A program made the position numbers and the translations under genes. A stretch of DNA of 64,000 nucleotides. It comes from Xanthobacter sp. YC-JY1 (lineage in GTDB: Bacteria > Pseudomonadota > Alphaproteobacteria > Rhizobiales > Xanthobacteraceae). The notes under the pieces were generated by a model that saw nothing but the letters and a program-made list of their open reading frames with translations, was not told the DNA's origin and did no database searches. Positions 34,414 to 42,335 of this stretch are shown here, piece by piece. Position 1 is the stretch's first letter, and each line of letters opens with the position of its first letter. The stretch is from assembly GCF_021730305.1 (NCBI RefSeq), contig NZ_CP032674.1, forward strand, positions 4,759,001-4,823,000, read 5' to 3'.

Positions 34414-34485
34414 TTTAGAGCACCGCTCTCATTTTAGCTTGACGTTCTAATATCAACGCTCCATTTTTAGAGCGTCGTTATCATT
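34413..34485. promoter_or_regulatory. Operator/promoter region between the XRE gene and the divergent operon
   Basis: TTTTAGAGC occurs at 34413-34421 and again at 34465-34473. AGAGCACCGCTCT (34417-34429) is an inverted repeat with 5-bp arms. The whole region is AT-rich against a GC-rich background. These repeats are candidate XRE binding sites controlling both directions. Confidence 0.6.
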
Positions 34486-34505
34486 CGTACCACAGGAGCA
34501 CGCGC

Positions 34506-34904
34506 ATGGGCACCCATGTTCGCGAACAGGAGAAGTGCGTCTCTCGCCGCCCGGTCCTCAAGAGCGTCGCAACTGGGCTGGTTGGAATGCCCCTTGGCAT
34601 TTGGGTCGCGGCCGAGCCGGATCCGGTCTTCGCTGCGATCGCGTTGCACTCTCAGCTTTGGCGCGCCGTCGAGCAAGTCTGCTGCCAAGGCGGGTTGACC
34701 GATCAGGTAAAAAAGGCCTCCCTCCGGGAGGGCGAGGCCTTGCATTACTTCCTTGCAACCGTCCCCACGACCAGAGCGGGCTTGCTCGCCTACATCGATC
34801 ATCTCGGCTCGCCCATGGGGTTCGGCGAGGACGGGCCATCCGATGAGGAGATGCCCGCGATCCTCAAGACCATCCGCGCCTTCGCGGAGGCTCGCCATGC
34901 GTAG
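34506..34904 (+). CDS. Conserved small element protein of unknown function
   Basis: 132 aa. The start resembles a twin-arginine signal (SRRPVLKSVATGLVGMPLGI), followed by PDPVFAAIALHSQLWRAVEQ. Proteins with this arrangement are common in alphaproteobacterial prophages and have no assigned role. The hydrophobic stretch is short and has no clear cleavage site, so export is doubtful. AGGAG lies 7 bases before the ATG. It is the first gene rightward from the XRE operator region and overlaps the next gene. Confidence 0.75.
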   Translation: MGTHVREQEKCVSRRPVLKSVATGLVGMPLGIWVAAEPDPVFAAIALHSQLWRAVEQVCCQGGLTDQVKKASLREGEALHYFLATVPTTRAGLLAYIDHLGSPMGFGEDGPSDEEMPAILKTIRAFAEARHA

Positions 34905-35457
34905 CGCCTCGCCTCGCACCTTCGAGATGGTGGAGACGACACGTTTCCGCGCCCGCGTCGTCGCCGCCATCGAAACCCTTGTGGACCTCCTCGACGAGCT
35001 GGACCTCGATCCGGACCTTGAGCCGGACAATGACGATGAACCCTCCCTCGGCTGGCGCGAAGCGCGCGGGGGTAATGGCCTGTGCCCGACCTTCACTGAT
35101 GAAGCCGAACTCGGCTCCTGGATCGAGGGCGCTCGGCAGCAGCATATCGGGCGCTTCACCGCGCATACCGAGGACGAGGAGCACACGGCCCCCGAGCGGT
35201 ATGGGAAAGGCTTCGTCGATGCCGGTCCCGACGACGATGAAGACAGCGACCCCGGCGGCGGCGACATCCTCGATATCGCCGCGGATCAGGACGCGGTGGA
35301 CCTCCTACAGGAAGAATTGGCCTTCCATCGCTGGATGGATGACACCCGCCCGGCGAGGCTCAAAGCCCATGAAGCCACTCGCGCACAGATCGCCAAAGCC
35401 ACCGGCCGGAAGCCCGGATCGCACTGGTGCATCTCAACACGGATCCAGCCGCGGTGA
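34897..35457 (+). CDS. Acidic hypothetical element protein
   Basis: 186 aa, strongly acidic. The N-terminal helix (VVAAIETLVDLLDELDLDPD) leads into LEPDNDDEPSLGW and later DAGPDDDEDSDPGGGD. No domain is recognised. Similar acidic proteins with a 'LLDxLDxDPDxE' start recur in rhizobial prophages. It overlaps the upstream gene by 8 bases with CGGAGG ahead of the ATG, so the two are coupled. It may act as a DNA mimic or adaptor, which is only speculation from charge. Confidence 0.7.
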   Translation: MRSASPRTFEMVETTRFRARVVAAIETLVDLLDELDLDPDLEPDNDDEPSLGWREARGGNGLCPTFTDEAELGSWIEGARQQHIGRFTAHTEDEEHTAPERYGKGFVDAGPDDDEDSDPGGGDILDIAADQDAVDLLQEELAFHRWMDDTRPARLKAHEATRAQIAKATGRKPGSHWCISTRIQPR

Positions 35458-35471
35458 GGAAACTCTCGGCC

Positions 35472-35512
35472 TATTGGATTTTATTTCCAATGGGGTTTTC
35501 GGCTCCCATTGG
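35472..35512. promoter_or_regulatory. ATTGG/CCAAT operator cluster upstream of the winged-helix gene
   Basis: CCAATGGG (35487-35494) and CCCATTGG (35505-35512) form a perfect inverted repeat around 10 bases. A second pair, ATTGGA (35473-35478) and TCCAAT (35486-35491), overlaps it. The region is AT-rich and lies 38 bases before the next start codon. It looks like an autoregulated operator. Confidence 0.6.
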
Positions 35513-35549
35513 CTATGATATCTAATGGAGGTTCAAAGAGGATCTTCTT

Positions 35550-36233
35550 ATGGCTTCCCCCGGAGATTTGGTTGCGGCTGTCGCGGCGGTGCTCGGCTAT
35601 CCGCTGGTGACGATCTCCACCTATTACCGCCATCTCCGCGAGGCAGGGCTCGTGACCAAGGGCGGGCGTGGCCCCAGCGCCGCGCAGATGAGCCCGCGCG
35701 ATGCTGCGCTTCTTCTGCTGGCCGTGGCGGCTTCGGACGAGGCTAAGACGGCAGCAGAGCGGACGCTGGCCATGGGGTTGATCCCCCTTGTCTATCGTTC
35801 CAGGGAGCGGGGACAGGAAACTTCCCTGCTCTCAGTTTTCGATGACTTGCCTGCCAGCCACACCTTCGCCGACGCACTCACCATGCTGTTGGATTGTGCC
35901 GGCCAAGGATCGTTGCAATCGGCGATCAACGCCACCCTGTCCTCTACCGATGGCAGCGTAAAGGTCTGGAATATCCGAGTCACGATCCTGGGACCTCTTC
36001 CTCAGGCGCGTATCGATATCTTCGTCGGTGGCAGGCATGAAACGCTCTCCTATTCGAGCATTCCCAGCGAACTATTCTCGGAATTCGATCCGGGTGAGGG
36101 GTTGGATGCCCTGAAGAATTGGAGCAGTGAAACCGAGCACTCGTTTCCCGGCGATATGAGCTTCACGCGTGAGTTCACCAGCCGGGCAATCTTGCGCATC
36201 GGCGCGCTGGTTGCGGGCAAGGTGAAGCAGTGA
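35550..36233 (+). CDS. Winged-helix element protein
   Basis: 227 aa. The first ~60 residues form a winged HTH: VAAVLGYPLVTISTYYRHLR, EAGLVTKGGRGPSAAQMSP. The rest (ETSLLSVFDDLPASHTFADA, then a beta-rich VWNIRVTILGPLPQARIDIF) is not recognised. Proteins of this kind occur in rhizobial mobile elements and may be regulators. It probably binds the ATTGG/CCAAT repeats just upstream. Its stop overlaps the excisionase-like gene (TGATG), linking it to excision control. Confidence 0.72.
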   Translation: MASPGDLVAAVAAVLGYPLVTISTYYRHLREAGLVTKGGRGPSAAQMSPRDAALLLLAVAASDEAKTAAERTLAMGLIPLVYRSRERGQETSLLSVFDDLPASHTFADALTMLLDCAGQGSLQSAINATLSSTDGSVKVWNIRVTILGPLPQARIDIFVGGRHETLSYSSIPSELFSEFDPGEGLDALKNWSSETEHSFPGDMSFTREFTSRAILRIGALVAGKVKQ

Positions 36234-36421
36234 TGTCTTCGGTCGTGCGCCCCCTCAAGACGGCGAAGCAAATCGCCCACGCGCTCGGCGTCTCCGAGCG
36301 CACAGTGAGCCGCATGGTTCGCAAGGGTCTCCTCCCCGCCACCAAGGGCGGCTGCGGCGGGCGCACGAGCCCGCTGGTGATCGAGCGCAAGGCGCTGGAA
36401 ACCGTGAAGAAGGCACGCTGA
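36233..36421 (+). CDS. Excisionase/AlpA-like HTH protein
   Basis: 62 aa, MerR-like HTH_17: LKTAKQIAHALGVSERTVSR, then MVRKGLLPATKGGCGGRTSP and LVIERKALETV. This is the recombination directionality factor/AlpA-type architecture found beside phage and satellite integrases. In PICIs, AlpA activates the lysogenic-to-lytic gene set. It overlaps the winged-helix gene and lies about 0.5 kb before the integrase gene. Confidence 0.85.
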   Translation: MSSVVRPLKTAKQIAHALGVSERTVSRMVRKGLLPATKGGCGGRTSPLVIERKALETVKKAR

Positions 36422-36422
36422 C

Positions 36423-36704
36423 ATGGATGATCTCCCGATCCGCCATATCGCAGTGGGGTGCGCTTCCTGGGTGGGAAACGGCGGCTGGTCAAAGCGCCCG
36501 CCGAGCGCATCCGCAATGAGGCTTCAGCGCAAGCTGGATGCGGAGGCGGCGGCCGGCACTCTGCAATTTCCGCCCGAGAACGCCGTGCGCTCGATGCGCT
36601 TCGGTTTCCCCTGCCGCATTGTCCTGTGGGACTGGGAGGAGAACTTCAAAGCGCGCGCCGAGCGCGCTCGCGCGGCCCGGGCCAAAAAGCGTGGGAAGGG
36701 CTGA
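36423..36704 (+). CDS. Small hypothetical element protein
   Basis: 93 aa. PPSASAMRLQRKLDAEAAAG, FGFPCRIVLWDWEENFKARA and a basic C-terminal helix (ERARAARAKKRGKG) are the visible parts. No family is recognised. It starts 1 base after the excisionase-like gene and is followed by another small gene after 4 bases, so it belongs to the xis-int operon. Confidence 0.65.
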   Translation: MDDLPIRHIAVGCASWVGNGGWSKRPPSASAMRLQRKLDAEAAAGTLQFPPENAVRSMRFGFPCRIVLWDWEENFKARAERARAARAKKRGKG

Positions 36705-36708
36705 GGCC

Positions 36709-36915
36709 ATGGCGCGCACGCCGTCCAACTTCGTCCAATCCGACCTCAGCCGGACCCTCCGCGCCTGCAAGGATGCCGGCGTGCTCGATCGTGTGGTGGT
36801 ACGCGTCGAGAAGGGCGTCTTCATGATCATGCCAGTCGGAACGGCTTCGTCCATGCCCGCCACCTCTTCCGATGAGGAGCCTTCCGAGGATCTTCCCGAG
36901 CTGCCCGAGTTCTGA
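36709..36915 (+). CDS. Small protein preceding the integrase
   Basis: 68 aa starting MARTPSNFVQSDLSRTLRAC with VVVRVEKGVFMIMPV and an acidic tail (DEEPSEDLPELPEF). Proteins of the form 'xNFTQxDVxRALRAxxxAG...VxIxxDGxIxI' often lie just before integrase genes in alphaproteobacterial elements. The function is unknown. It ends 9 bases before the integrase ATG. Confidence 0.72.
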   Translation: MARTPSNFVQSDLSRTLRACKDAGVLDRVVVRVEKGVFMIMPVGTASSMPATSSDEEPSEDLPELPEF

Positions 36916-36924
36916 GGGTAACCC

Positions 36925-38013
36925 ATGCCGCGGCCTCTTCCCCCATCCCTTCATCGCGAGCGCACGCGCCACGGACAGGTTGTCTATTACGTCCGGCGGA
37001 AACACGGGCCGCGCGTCCGTATCCGCGCCGAGTTCGGAACGCCTGCCTTCTATGAGGAGTACCGCGCGGCGCTCGCGGCGGAACCCACGCCCCGCGCGGG
37101 TAAAGGCCCGCAGGCGGGTTCTATCGAATGGGCGATCAAACGCTACATGGCCAGTTCGGCTTGGGCGGGCCTGTCGCCGGCAACGCGACGCGCACGTGAG
37201 AACATCTTCCACCAGATCACGGAGGCGGCGGGCGACAAGATGCTGTCGCAGGTGACCCAGCGCACAATCATCGGCGGCCGGGAAAAGCGGGCGAAGACGC
37301 CGCATGCCGCGAACAACTACCTCAAGGCCATGCGCGGACTGTTCGGCTGGGCGGCCGGCGACGGCGGGTTGGTCAAGGTCAATCCCGCTCTGGGCGTGAA
37401 GCTCCTCAAGGGCGCCAACGACGCCGAGGGCTTCCACACTTGGACGGAAGAGGAGGTTGCGCGCTTCGAAGAGGCTTGGCCCCTCGGGACGCGGGAGAGG
37501 CTCGCTCTCGACATTCTGCTCTATACGGGGCTGCGGCGCGGAGACGCGGCGAAGCTCGGCCGCCAGCACGTCCGCGATGGCGTTATCACGATCCGCACCG
37601 AGAAGACGGGGGAGGTGGTAAGCCTTCCCGTGCTTGAGCCCCTGGCGCGATCCATCGCAGCCACCACAACAGGCGACTTGACCTTCCTCATCACCGAGCG
37701 GGGCACGCCCTTCGCCAAGGAGAGCTTCGGCAACTGGTTCAAGAAGGCCTGCGTCAAGGCCAAGGTGCCCGGTTCGGCGCATGGGCTGCGGAAGGCGGGG
37801 GCGACGCGCGCCGCCGAGAACGGCGCCAGCGAGCGCGAACTGATGGCCCTGTTCGGCTGGAACACTGGGAAGATGGCTGTCCACTACACCAAGGCGGCGA
37901 GCCAGAAGCGCCTTGCCCAAGAGGCGGCCCAACTGCTGCTGCCGAAACGGACGCGGAACAAAAGCGCCCGTACCCCACGCCCCGGTGCGGGCGCTAGCGC
38001 TAAAAATCGTTGA
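36925..38013 (+). CDS. Tyrosine recombinase/integrase of the element
   Basis: 362 aa. The N-terminal arm domain precedes a SAM-like core-binding domain (SIEWAIKRYMASSAWAGLSP, ANNYLKAMRGLFGWAAGDGG). The catalytic domain has Arg in YTGLRRGDAAKLGRQH, a Lys strand (ITIRTEKTGEVVSLPV), HxxR in AHGLRKAGATRAAE, Trp at the second His position in ALFGWNTGKMAVHYTKAA, and the nucleophilic Tyr in that same segment. It inserts the element at the tRNA-Leu 3' end, 23 bases away. GAGGG lies ahead of the ATG. Confidence 0.95.
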   Translation: MPRPLPPSLHRERTRHGQVVYYVRRKHGPRVRIRAEFGTPAFYEEYRAALAAEPTPRAGKGPQAGSIEWAIKRYMASSAWAGLSPATRRARENIFHQITEAAGDKMLSQVTQRTIIGGREKRAKTPHAANNYLKAMRGLFGWAAGDGGLVKVNPALGVKLLKGANDAEGFHTWTEEEVARFEEAWPLGTRERLALDILLYTGLRRGDAAKLGRQHVRDGVITIRTEKTGEVVSLPVLEPLARSIAATTTGDLTFLITERGTPFAKESFGNWFKKACVKAKVPGSAHGLRKAGATRAAENGASERELMALFGWNTGKMAVHYTKAASQKRLAQEAAQLLLPKRTRNKSARTPRPGAGASAKNR

Positions 38014-38036
38014 TTTTCAGGAGCTTAGAAAATGAA

Positions 38037-38051
38037 TGGTGCCCAGGAGAG
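38037..38051. repeat. attR core: 3' end of tRNA-Leu
   Basis: TGGTGCCCAGGAGAG is the CCA end, acceptor strand and start of the T-arm of the tRNA read on the plus strand. It is matched, less one C, by the candidate attL at 23795. The integrase keeps the tRNA gene intact. Confidence 0.5.
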
Positions 38052-38121
38052 GACTCGAACCTCCACGGCTTTCACCACTGGTACCTGAAACCAGCGCGTC
38101 TACCAATTCCGCCACCTGGGC
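38037..38121 (-). tRNA. tRNA-Leu(CAG), CCA encoded
   Basis: On the minus strand the gene reads GCCCAGG...CCTGGGC-ACCA. The D-arm is GCGGAATTGGTAGACGC, the anticodon stem-loop CTGGT-TTCAGGT-ACCAG with anticodon CAG (plus-strand positions 38085-38087), followed by a long class II variable arm (TGGTGAAAGCCG) and a T-arm with TTCGAGT. All stems pair. It decodes CUG, the main Leu codon of this genome. Its 3' end borders the integrated element. Confidence 0.97.
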
Positions 38122-38216
38122 CCCGTCCGGTTGTGGCCGGCTGGGAGCGCGACACATAGAGGGGGGGCGGCTTGCTTGTCAACACGCTCTTTGCGCTCTT
38201 CCTCGGAAAGATGGGG

Positions 38217-38251
38217 AAGGCGGGTGCGGCCGGCTGGGCAGCACCCGCCTT
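38217..38251 (-). terminator. Terminator of the enoyl-CoA hydratase gene
   Basis: AAGGCGGGTGC (38217-38227) and GCACCCGCCTT (38241-38251) are perfectly complementary around a 13-base loop, 5 bases beyond the stop codon on the minus strand. The following T content is modest. Confidence 0.65.
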
Positions 38252-38255
38252 GCCG

Positions 38256-39026
38256 TCAGGCCTTGAAGTCGGGCGGGCGCTTTTCGATGAAGGCACTCAT
38301 GCCTTCCTGCTGGTGGGCGAGGCCGAACTGGGACTGGAACACCCGGCGCTCGAAGCGGATGCCCTCGGCGAGGGAGGTCTCGTAGGAGCGGTTCACCGCC
38401 TCCTTGGTCTGCATGGCCACGGGCAGCGACATGCCGGCGATCACCTTCGCCACCTTCAGTGCCTCGGTCATCAGCTCGGCGGCGGGGATGATGCGGGAGA
38501 CGAGGCCGGAGCGCTCGGCTTCCACGGCATCCATCAGCCGGCCGGTGAGACACATTTCCATGGCCTTGGACTTGCCGATGAAGCGGGTGAGGCGCTGGGT
38601 GCCGCCCGAGCCGGGCATGACGCCGAGCTTGATCTCCGGCTGGCCGAATTTCGCGGTGTCGGCGGCGAGGATGAAGTCGCACATCATCGCGAGCTCGCAG
38701 CCGCCGCCGAGGGCGAAGCCGGCTACCGCCGCGATCACCGGCTTGCGGGTGCGCGAGAGGCGCTCCCAGGAGGTGATGTAGTCGTCGAGATACGTGTCGG
38801 GATAGGTGAAGTTCTGCATCGCCTTGATGTCGGCGCCGGCGGCGAACGCCTTCTCCGAGCCGGTGAGGATGATGCAGCCGATGGCGCGGTCGGCCTCGAG
38901 CACGTCGAGGGCGGCGTTCAGCTCGTTGATGAGCTGGGCGTTGAGCGCGTTGAGCGCCTGCGGGCGGTTCAGCCGGATGATGCCGACCCGCTCGTCCACC
39001 TCCAACAGGATCGTCTCGTAAGCCAT
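38256..39026 (-). CDS. Enoyl-CoA hydratase
   Basis: 256 aa crotonase. The oxyanion segments are [12 protein letters not shown] and [15 protein letters not shown], with the two catalytic glutamates in GGCELAMM-type position and in [20 protein letters not shown]. It hydrates 2-enoyl-CoA to 3-hydroxyacyl-CoA in fatty acid or branched-chain oxidation. It has the length of short-chain enoyl-CoA hydratases. Next to mutM, as in many Hyphomicrobiales. It marks the return to core genome after the mobile element. Confidence 0.95.
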   Translation of the reverse strand: MAYETILLEVDERVGIIRLNRPQALNALNAQLINELNAALDVLEADRAIGCIILTGSEKAFAAGADIKAMQNFTYPDTYLDDYITSWERLSRTRKPVIAAVAGFALGGGCELAMMCDFILAADTAKFGQPEIKLGVMPGSGGTQRLTRFIGKSKAMEMCLTGRLMDAVEAERSGLVSRIIPAAELMTEALKVAKVIAGMSLPVAMQTKEAVNRSYETSLAEGIRFERRVFQSQFGLAHQQEGMSAFIEKRPPDFKA

Positions 39027-39161
39027 CCCTATCTCCTCCTCAGCCGGCGTGACACCGGTCGATAGCCTCGGCGGCGCTTCGCGCGCACGGGTGACGTGCT
39101 CTAGCGTGTCCCGGCTTTGATGCGAAGTGGCAGCCTCGCACAGCGGCCGTGCGGAGCTGCG

Positions 39162-40040
39162 CTATCTCTGGCAGACCGGGCAATAGAAGGTGGAGCGCCC
39201 GGCTTGCACGATGCGCTGGACGATGCCCTTGCAATGCCGGGTCCGGCAGGGCTCGCCCTCGCGGCCGTAGACGCGGAACGTGTGCTGGAAATAGCCGAGT
39301 TCGCCGCTCACCTGCTTGTGGTCGCGCAGCGAGGAGCCACCCGCCTGGATGGCCTCGCGCAGCACGTCGCGAATGGCGGTGACGAGACGCTCCACCCGTG
39401 GCGTGGGCTTGCCGTCCTTGGTGACGATGGTGTGGGCCAGACGACGCGGCGAGAGACCGGCGCGGAACAGAGCCTCGCAGACATAGATGTTGCCCAGCCC
39501 CGCCACCAGCTTCTGGTCGAGCAGCGCGGCCTTCAGCGCGGTATTGCGGCGGGCGAACGCTGAAGCGAGATAGTCCGCATGGAAGGCGTTGCCCAGCGGC
39601 TCCGGGCCGAGCCCGGCGAGGAGCGGATGGCTCTCCAGCCGGTCGTAGGGAACGATCAGGATCGCACCGAAGCGGCGCGGATCGTTGAAGGTGACGGTGG
39701 TGCCGCCGGCGAGGTGCAGCACCACATGGTCGTGGGGGCCGGCCGCGGCGCGCGGATAATGGAAGGCGCCGGGCCGGCGGGTTTCCGTGCCCTCGACCCG
39801 GATGGAGCCGGACATGCCGAGGTGCAGGATCATCACCTCGCCGCCGTCCAGATCGGCGAGCAGATATTTGGCGCGGCGGCCGATGGCCTCCACGCGGCGG
39901 CCGGCGAGGCGTTCGGCGAAATTCTCAGGCAGCGGCCAGCGCAGGTCCGGGCGGCGCGCCTCGGCGCTTTCGATCACGGCGCCCTGCAAGACGGGCATCA
40001 GGCCGCGGCGGACAGTTTCCACCTCGGGCAGTTCGGGCAT
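39162..40040 (-). CDS. mutM: Formamidopyrimidine-DNA glycosylase
   Basis: 292 aa. It starts [14 protein letters not shown], with the catalytic Pro2/Glu3 needed for the Schiff base. The H2TH part includes [19 protein letters not shown]. The zinc finger near the end has [20 protein letters not shown] and CPVCQR. It removes 8-oxoguanine and nicks abasic sites. The start at 40040 is fixed because Pro must follow the initiator Met. It is slightly longer than E. coli MutM (269 aa). Confidence 0.97.
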   Translation of the reverse strand: MPELPEVETVRRGLMPVLQGAVIESAEARRPDLRWPLPENFAERLAGRRVEAIGRRAKYLLADLDGGEVMILHLGMSGSIRVEGTETRRPGAFHYPRAAAGPHDHVVLHLAGGTTVTFNDPRRFGAILIVPYDRLESHPLLAGLGPEPLGNAFHADYLASAFARRNTALKAALLDQKLVAGLGNIYVCEALFRAGLSPRRLAHTIVTKDGKPTPRVERLVTAIRDVLREAIQAGGSSLRDHKQVSGELGYFQHTFRVYGREGEPCRTRHCKGIVQRIVQAGRSTFYCPVCQR

Positions 40041-40163
40041 TTCGTCCTTAAGGGTCACGGGCGCGCCACAACCGGCGCGTGATTCATTTCGGCCTCCAGC
40101 ATCCCGCCTTGGGCGGCGCGGCGCAAGATGCCGCAGCCCCGACAGGGGCCACATCAACAGGGC

Positions 40164-40515
40164 TCAGCCCTTGCGCAGGATCTTCTCCAGCGGCCGCCCC
40201 CGCGCCAGCTCGTCGATCAACTTATCCAGATACCTTATCTCGCGCATGGTCGGCTCGACGACCTCCTCCACCCGCACGCCGCAGACCATCCCGGTGATGA
40301 GCGCGCGGGCCGGGTTCGGCGCGAGCGCCTCGGCGAAGAAGGTCTCGAAATCGGTCTTTCCGGCGAGGAGGGCGCCGAGCGCCACGTCGGAATATCCGGT
40401 CAGCCAGCGGATGACCGCGTCCACCTCCGCCTTGGTGCACCCCTTCCGTTCCGCCTTGGCGACATAGAGCGGGTAAACGCTGGCGAAGCTGGGTGTAGAT
40501 GCGGTGCTTCGGCAT
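40164..40515 (-). pseudogene. DUF2200 family gene with a frameshift near its 5' end
   Basis: From the ATG at 40515 the frame reads MPKHRIYTQ and then leaves the family. From about 40488 the correct continuation ([40 protein letters not shown]) lies in another frame and runs intact to 40164, ending [20 protein letters not shown]. Both halves together give one normal DUF2200 protein of about 115 aa. Two bases appear to be missing after MPKHRIYT, where the family has a Met. It is either a recent mutation or a sequencing error. The function of DUF2200 is unknown. Confidence 0.8.
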
Positions 40516-40524
40516 GAAGCCCTC

Positions 40525-41679
40525 TCACTCGGGCGGAGCGGAGGGCGCCGGGCCGGGGGTGTCGAAATCCAGCTGCTCCAGCCGGAGCCCCCGCCGGGCG
40601 ATCTTGTCGGCGGAGATGATGACGCGCTGCACGTCGTCGCCCACCTGGGAAAAGTGCTTGGCGAGGTCGCCCACCCGCTCGCGCAGGCGGCTCACGTCGT
40701 CCACCAGCGCGGCCACCTCCGCACGCACGCGGTCGGCCTCCTCGCGCATGCGGGCATCCTTGGCGATGGCCTGTACCACCTGCACGGCCAGCATCAGCAA
40801 GGAGGGCGAAACCAGCACCACCCGCAACCGGTAGGCCTCCTGCACCACACCGTCGAAATGCTCGCTGATCTCGGCATAGACGGATTCGGACGGCACGAAG
40901 ATGAGCGCCACGTCTTGCGTCTCGCCGGGGATGAAATAGCGCTCGGCCACGTCATAGACGTGCTTCAGAAGGTCGTTGCGCAGGCGCTGGCCGGCGGCCT
41001 TGCGGTGCTCGGCGGATGGCGCCTCGCGAAAGGCGGTGACGGCTTCCAGCGGGAATTTGGAATCGACGAGGAGCGGGCGCGGGTCCCCCGGCAGGAAGAT
41101 GGCGCAGTCCGGCCGCTTGCCGTTGGAGAGGGTGTACTGGAAGGCGAAGCTGCCGCGTGGCAGGCCGTCGGCGACGATGGCCTCCATCCGCGCCTGCCCG
41201 AAGGCGCCGCGCGCCTGCTTGTTGGCCAGCGTCTCGCGCAGCGAAACCACCTGCGCGGAAAGATCGCCGAGCGTGCGCTCGGCCGTCTCCACCATCACGA
41301 GGCGCTCGGCGATGCGGGTCAGGCTCTCATGGGTGGCGCGGGCGGCTGTGGAGAGGGTCTCCCCCAGCCGGTGGGAGGTCTGGTCGAGGCGGTCGGAGAC
41401 GGCGCGGGCGAGCTCGCTCTGCCTTTGGGCGAGGATCTCCGTCATGCTCTGCACGCGGCCGGCGGTCTCGGACTGGACGCGGACCAATTCGCGCAGGCGG
41501 CGGTCCATCTCGTCGCGCCGGAGCGCCTCCTCGGCGACCACGGCGGCGCGCGCCCGCGACTGGCGCACGAGGCTCACCAGCACCAGAAACAGCAGCAGCG
41601 CCAGCACCGCCGCGGCGACCGCAGCGGCCTCGGCCACGGTGAAGGGCCGTCCGCCGAAGGTGAACAGCACAACCGGCAT
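40525..41679 (-). CDS. rmuC: DNA recombination protein RmuC
   Basis: 384 aa. An N-terminal membrane helix ([20 protein letters not shown]) and a long coiled coil (residues ~45-140) precede the PD-(D/E)XK-like RmuC domain: [20 protein letters not shown] with [26 protein letters not shown], and [20 protein letters not shown]. RmuC limits inversions and is implicated in nuclease control of recombination. It is divergent from def across about 100 bases. Confidence 0.95.
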   Translation of the reverse strand: MPVVLFTFGGRPFTVAEAAAVAAAVLALLLFLVLVSLVRQSRARAAVVAEEALRRDEMDRRLRELVRVQSETAGRVQSMTEILAQRQSELARAVSDRLDQTSHRLGETLSTAARATHESLTRIAERLVMVETAERTLGDLSAQVVSLRETLANKQARGAFGQARMEAIVADGLPRGSFAFQYTLSNGKRPDCAIFLPGDPRPLLVDSKFPLEAVTAFREAPSAEHRKAAGQRLRNDLLKHVYDVAERYFIPGETQDVALIFVPSESVYAEISEHFDGVVQEAYRLRVVLVSPSLLMLAVQVVQAIAKDARMREEADRVRAEVAALVDDVSRLRERVGDLAKHFSQVGDDVQRVIISADKIARRGLRLEQLDFDTPGPAPSAPPE

Positions 41680-41779
41680 GCCTTGCTCTTGCGTGAACCT
41701 TCTCTTCTTACGTGATTCTCTTCCTTGAACAAACGGCGAACATGTTGACCTATGCGGCAGCTTCGCTTATCTCGCTCGA

Positions 41780-42298
41780 ATGACGATCCGGCCCATCCTC
41801 ATCATCCCCGAGCCCAAGCTGCGCACGCTTTCCACCCCGGTCGAGACCATCGACAGCGAGGTGCGCAAGCTGGTGGAGGACATGTTCGAGACCATGTACG
41901 ACGCCCCCGGCATCGGGCTGGCGGCCATACAGGTGGGTGTGCAGCGCCGCGTCATCACCATCGATGTCGCGCGCGACGGCGAGAACAAGAAGCCCATCGC
42001 CCTCATCAATCCGGAGATCATCGCCGCTTCGGAGGAGACCTCCGTCTACAGCGAGGGCTGCCTCTCCATCCCCGAATATTACGAGGAGGTGGAGCGCCCG
42101 GCGAAGGTGGCGGTGCGCTTCCTGGACATCGAGGGCAAGACGCGTGAGGTGGAGGCAGAGGGCCTGTTCGCCACCTGCGTGCAGCACGAGATCGACCACC
42201 TCAACGGCGTGCTCTTCATCGATCACATCTCCAAGCTGAAGCGCGACCGCGTCATCAAGAAGTTCACCAAGCAGGCGAAGCACAAGGCCGAGGCCTGA
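41780..42298 (+). CDS. def: Peptide deformylase
   Basis: 172 aa. All three metal-site motifs are present: [27 protein letters not shown] with the Cys ligand, and [15 protein letters not shown] with the two His ligands and catalytic Glu. It removes the formyl group from nascent proteins. It is followed by fmt, the gene that adds that formyl group to Met-tRNA, 37 bases later. Confidence 0.97.
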   Translation: MTIRPILIIPEPKLRTLSTPVETIDSEVRKLVEDMFETMYDAPGIGLAAIQVGVQRRVITIDVARDGENKKPIALINPEIIAASEETSVYSEGCLSIPEYYEEVERPAKVAVRFLDIEGKTREVEAEGLFATCVQHEIDHLNGVLFIDHISKLKRDRVIKKFTKQAKHKAEA

Positions 42299-42335
42299 TC
42301 CCGCCGCGGCGGGAGATCACGGGGCACGAGGGTTC

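Larger units (their letters stand above)
23795..38051 (+). mobile_element. Integrated capsid-forming phage satellite (cf-PICI-like) at tRNA-Leu
   Basis: About 14.3 kb between a degenerate copy of the tRNA-Leu 3' end (left) and the tRNA itself (right). Nearly all genes run on the plus strand. Contents in order: primase-polymerase, primase-helicase, portal, prohead protease, major capsid, small head protein, HNH nuclease, head-tail connector, TerS, TerL, GHKL/STAS cargo, XRE repressor (minus), small genes, winged-helix protein, excisionase-like HTH, two small genes and a tyrosine integrase. No tail, tape-measure, lysin or holin gene is present. This set matches capsid-forming PICIs, which make their own heads and borrow helper-phage tails. 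A decayed prophage is the alternative. Confidence 0.75.

Noticed and set aside
34506-34904. Twin-arginine export signal in the first element protein
   Set aside because: SRRPVLK resembles a Tat motif but the hydrophobic part is short, no cleavage site is clear, and the context is a cytosolic mobile-element operon.
36925-38013. Possibility that the element integrase is a host XerC/XerD copy
   Set aside because: It has a phage-type arm domain, Trp at the second His position, lies 23 bases from the tRNA, and a genuine xerC is at 57364.
32830-38019. 10-base direct repeat TTGATTTTCA at 32830 and 38010 flanking cargo and integrase
   Set aside because: Too short to be a convincing att pair and not at a natural element edge on the left; the tRNA-end match at 23795 fits the gene content better. 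It could still be integrase arm sites.
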